The position numbers and the translations under genes were made by a program. DNA of 14,423 nucleotides from Candidatus Pacearchaeota archaeon (lineage in GTDB: Archaea; Nanobdellota; Nanobdellia; Pacearchaeales; GW2011-AR1), in the NCBI GenBank assembly GCA_018303895.1, contig JAGVXJ010000072.1, forward strand, positions 1-14,423, given 5' to 3'. Of the stretch, positions 13,703 through 14,423 are shown piece after piece (the stretch's first letter is position 1; each line of letters begins with the position of its first letter). The notes under the pieces were generated by a model that was given only the letters and a program-made list of their open reading frames with translations, did not search any database and was not told where the DNA came from.

Positions 13703-14423
13703 ATGTTTTGGCACTTACTTATGACCGAAGTTTGCAATTCTCAATGCAAATATTGCTATGAAAAATCAATGCAAGAGTTTGAGAACGGTTTAGAAAAAAA
13801 GTTTAAATTCGATTTTTCTGCGCCTCGGGATTTTTCAGTTGATTTGAACAAACTAAAAAAATTTATTCTTCAAGACAAAAACCCAGTAATTATTTTCTAC
13901 GGCGGAGAACCGCTTTTGCAACTTGAAAAAATAAAACAGACAATAGCCTTGTTTGAAAAAAAGAAGATTAAATTTTGCATGCAAACAAACGGAAAACTTC
14001 TGGACAAAATGCCAAAAGAGTATATGAATAAATTTTCAAAAATTCTTGTTTCTATCGACGGAGACGAACAAAGAACAGATTTTAATCGGGGAAAAGGAAC
14101 TTATAATTTGGTTATGAAAAATTTAAAATTAATCAGAAAAAATGGTTTCAAAGGTGAAATTGTCGCACGGATGACTTTGAGTCCATTGGTAAAAAATACA
14201 CCCGATGTTTCAGATATTTTTGAACAAGTTAAGTTTCTATTCTCTTTAGGAATTTTTGATTCTGTTCATTGGCAAATCGACGCTGGTTTTTACAAAAATG
14301 ATTTCAGCAAAAAAGAATTTTCTAACTTTGTAAAAAAGTATAACCAATCAATTTCAAAACTTCTAGATTTTTGGATTGAAGAAATGAAATCAGGAAAAGT
14401 TTTGAAAATCTATCCCTTCCTAG
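13703..14423 (+). CDS. Radical SAM enzyme, AF0577-like, C-terminus beyond edge
   Basis: The first 240 residues are present and the frame is open to the right edge. The radical SAM cluster motif is C11-x3-C15-x2-C18 (CNSQCKYCYE), binding the 4Fe-4S cluster that reductively cleaves S-adenosylmethionine. The SAM-binding motif GGEP is at 67-70. Further barrel strands follow (FCMQTNGKLL, KILVSIDG). The MFWHLLMTEVCN opening and the overall layout recall the AF0577-type putative peptide-modifying radical SAM/SPASM proteins of archaea; a C-terminal SPASM region would lie beyond the window. If so, the product would modify a peptide or protein substrate, which is not visible here. The family call at superfamily level is firm, and the AF0577 placement is from memory of the pattern. 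Confidence 0.85.
   Translation, partial: MFWHLLMTEVCNSQCKYCYEKSMQEFENGLEKKFKFDFSAPRDFSVDLNKLKKFILQDKNPVIIFYGGEPLLQLEKIKQTIALFEKKKIKFCMQTNGKLLDKMPKEYMNKFSKILVSIDGDEQRTDFNRGKGTYNLVMKNLKLIRKNGFKGEIVARMTLSPLVKNTPDVSDIFEQVKFLFSLGIFDSVHWQIDAGFYKNDFSKKEFSNFVKKYNQSISKLLDFWIEEMKSGKVLKIYPFL

Overview
The window comes from an AT-rich archaeal genome. The evidence is a complete group II chaperonin (thermosome), a tRNA-Tyr(GUA) with the C1-G72 acceptor pair and an intron at position 37/38, TATA-like boxes about 25 bp upstream of many start codons (leaderless style), a CBS/zinc-ribbon protein of archaeal type and a JAMM-like protein. Short gaps, many small unrecognised proteins and very low GC suggest a small-genome lineage of the DPANN/Pacearchaeota-Woesearchaeota kind. 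That placement is an inference; no marker gene here proves it.

Left part (about 1-5173, minus strand): a co-directional block with tight spacing, headed by a TATA box at 5195-5202. In transcription order it holds a RecB/Cas4-like PD-(D/E)XK nuclease with four candidate Fe-S cysteines, an EcoEI-type type I restriction subunit (HsdR), a Bro-N/DinD-like protein, and a protein of unknown function cut by the window edge. No HsdM or HsdS is visible, so they must lie beyond the left edge, lie elsewhere, or be absent. The 3' ends of hsdR and of the Bro-N gene share a near-identical ~40-bp segment that encodes the same C-terminal tail.

Centre left (5310-7245, plus strand): a WalJ/YycJ-like metallo-beta-lactamase-fold hydrolase, then a 709-bp stretch without protein genes. 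That stretch holds tRNA-Tyr with a 137-nt, hairpin-rich intron, extra fragments resembling the two ends of the tRNA, and many perfect hairpins. A small protein with a ParB/sulfiredoxin-like signature follows.

Centre (7246-10673, minus strand): a pair of imperfect 64-bp repeats lies between convergent genes and encodes the C-terminus of a large membrane-anchored surface protein. Upstream of that gene are a secreted cysteine-rich protein, an unrecognised archaeal protein coupled to it, and a two-CBS-domain protein with a C-terminal zinc ribbon. The CBS gene and its divergent neighbour appear to share one symmetric TATA box.

Right part (10722-14423): an unrecognised 186-aa protein, the thermosome subunit, a convergent JAMM/MPN-like metalloprotein overlapping the thermosome stop codon, a promoter region duplicated around a copy of the interspersed repeat, and the first 240 residues of a radical SAM enzyme that runs off the right edge.

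The main accessory signals are the nuclease/HsdR/Bro-N block with its repeated 3' module, and the repeat and tRNA-derived structures between genes. No complete undescribed system can be demonstrated from this sequence alone.
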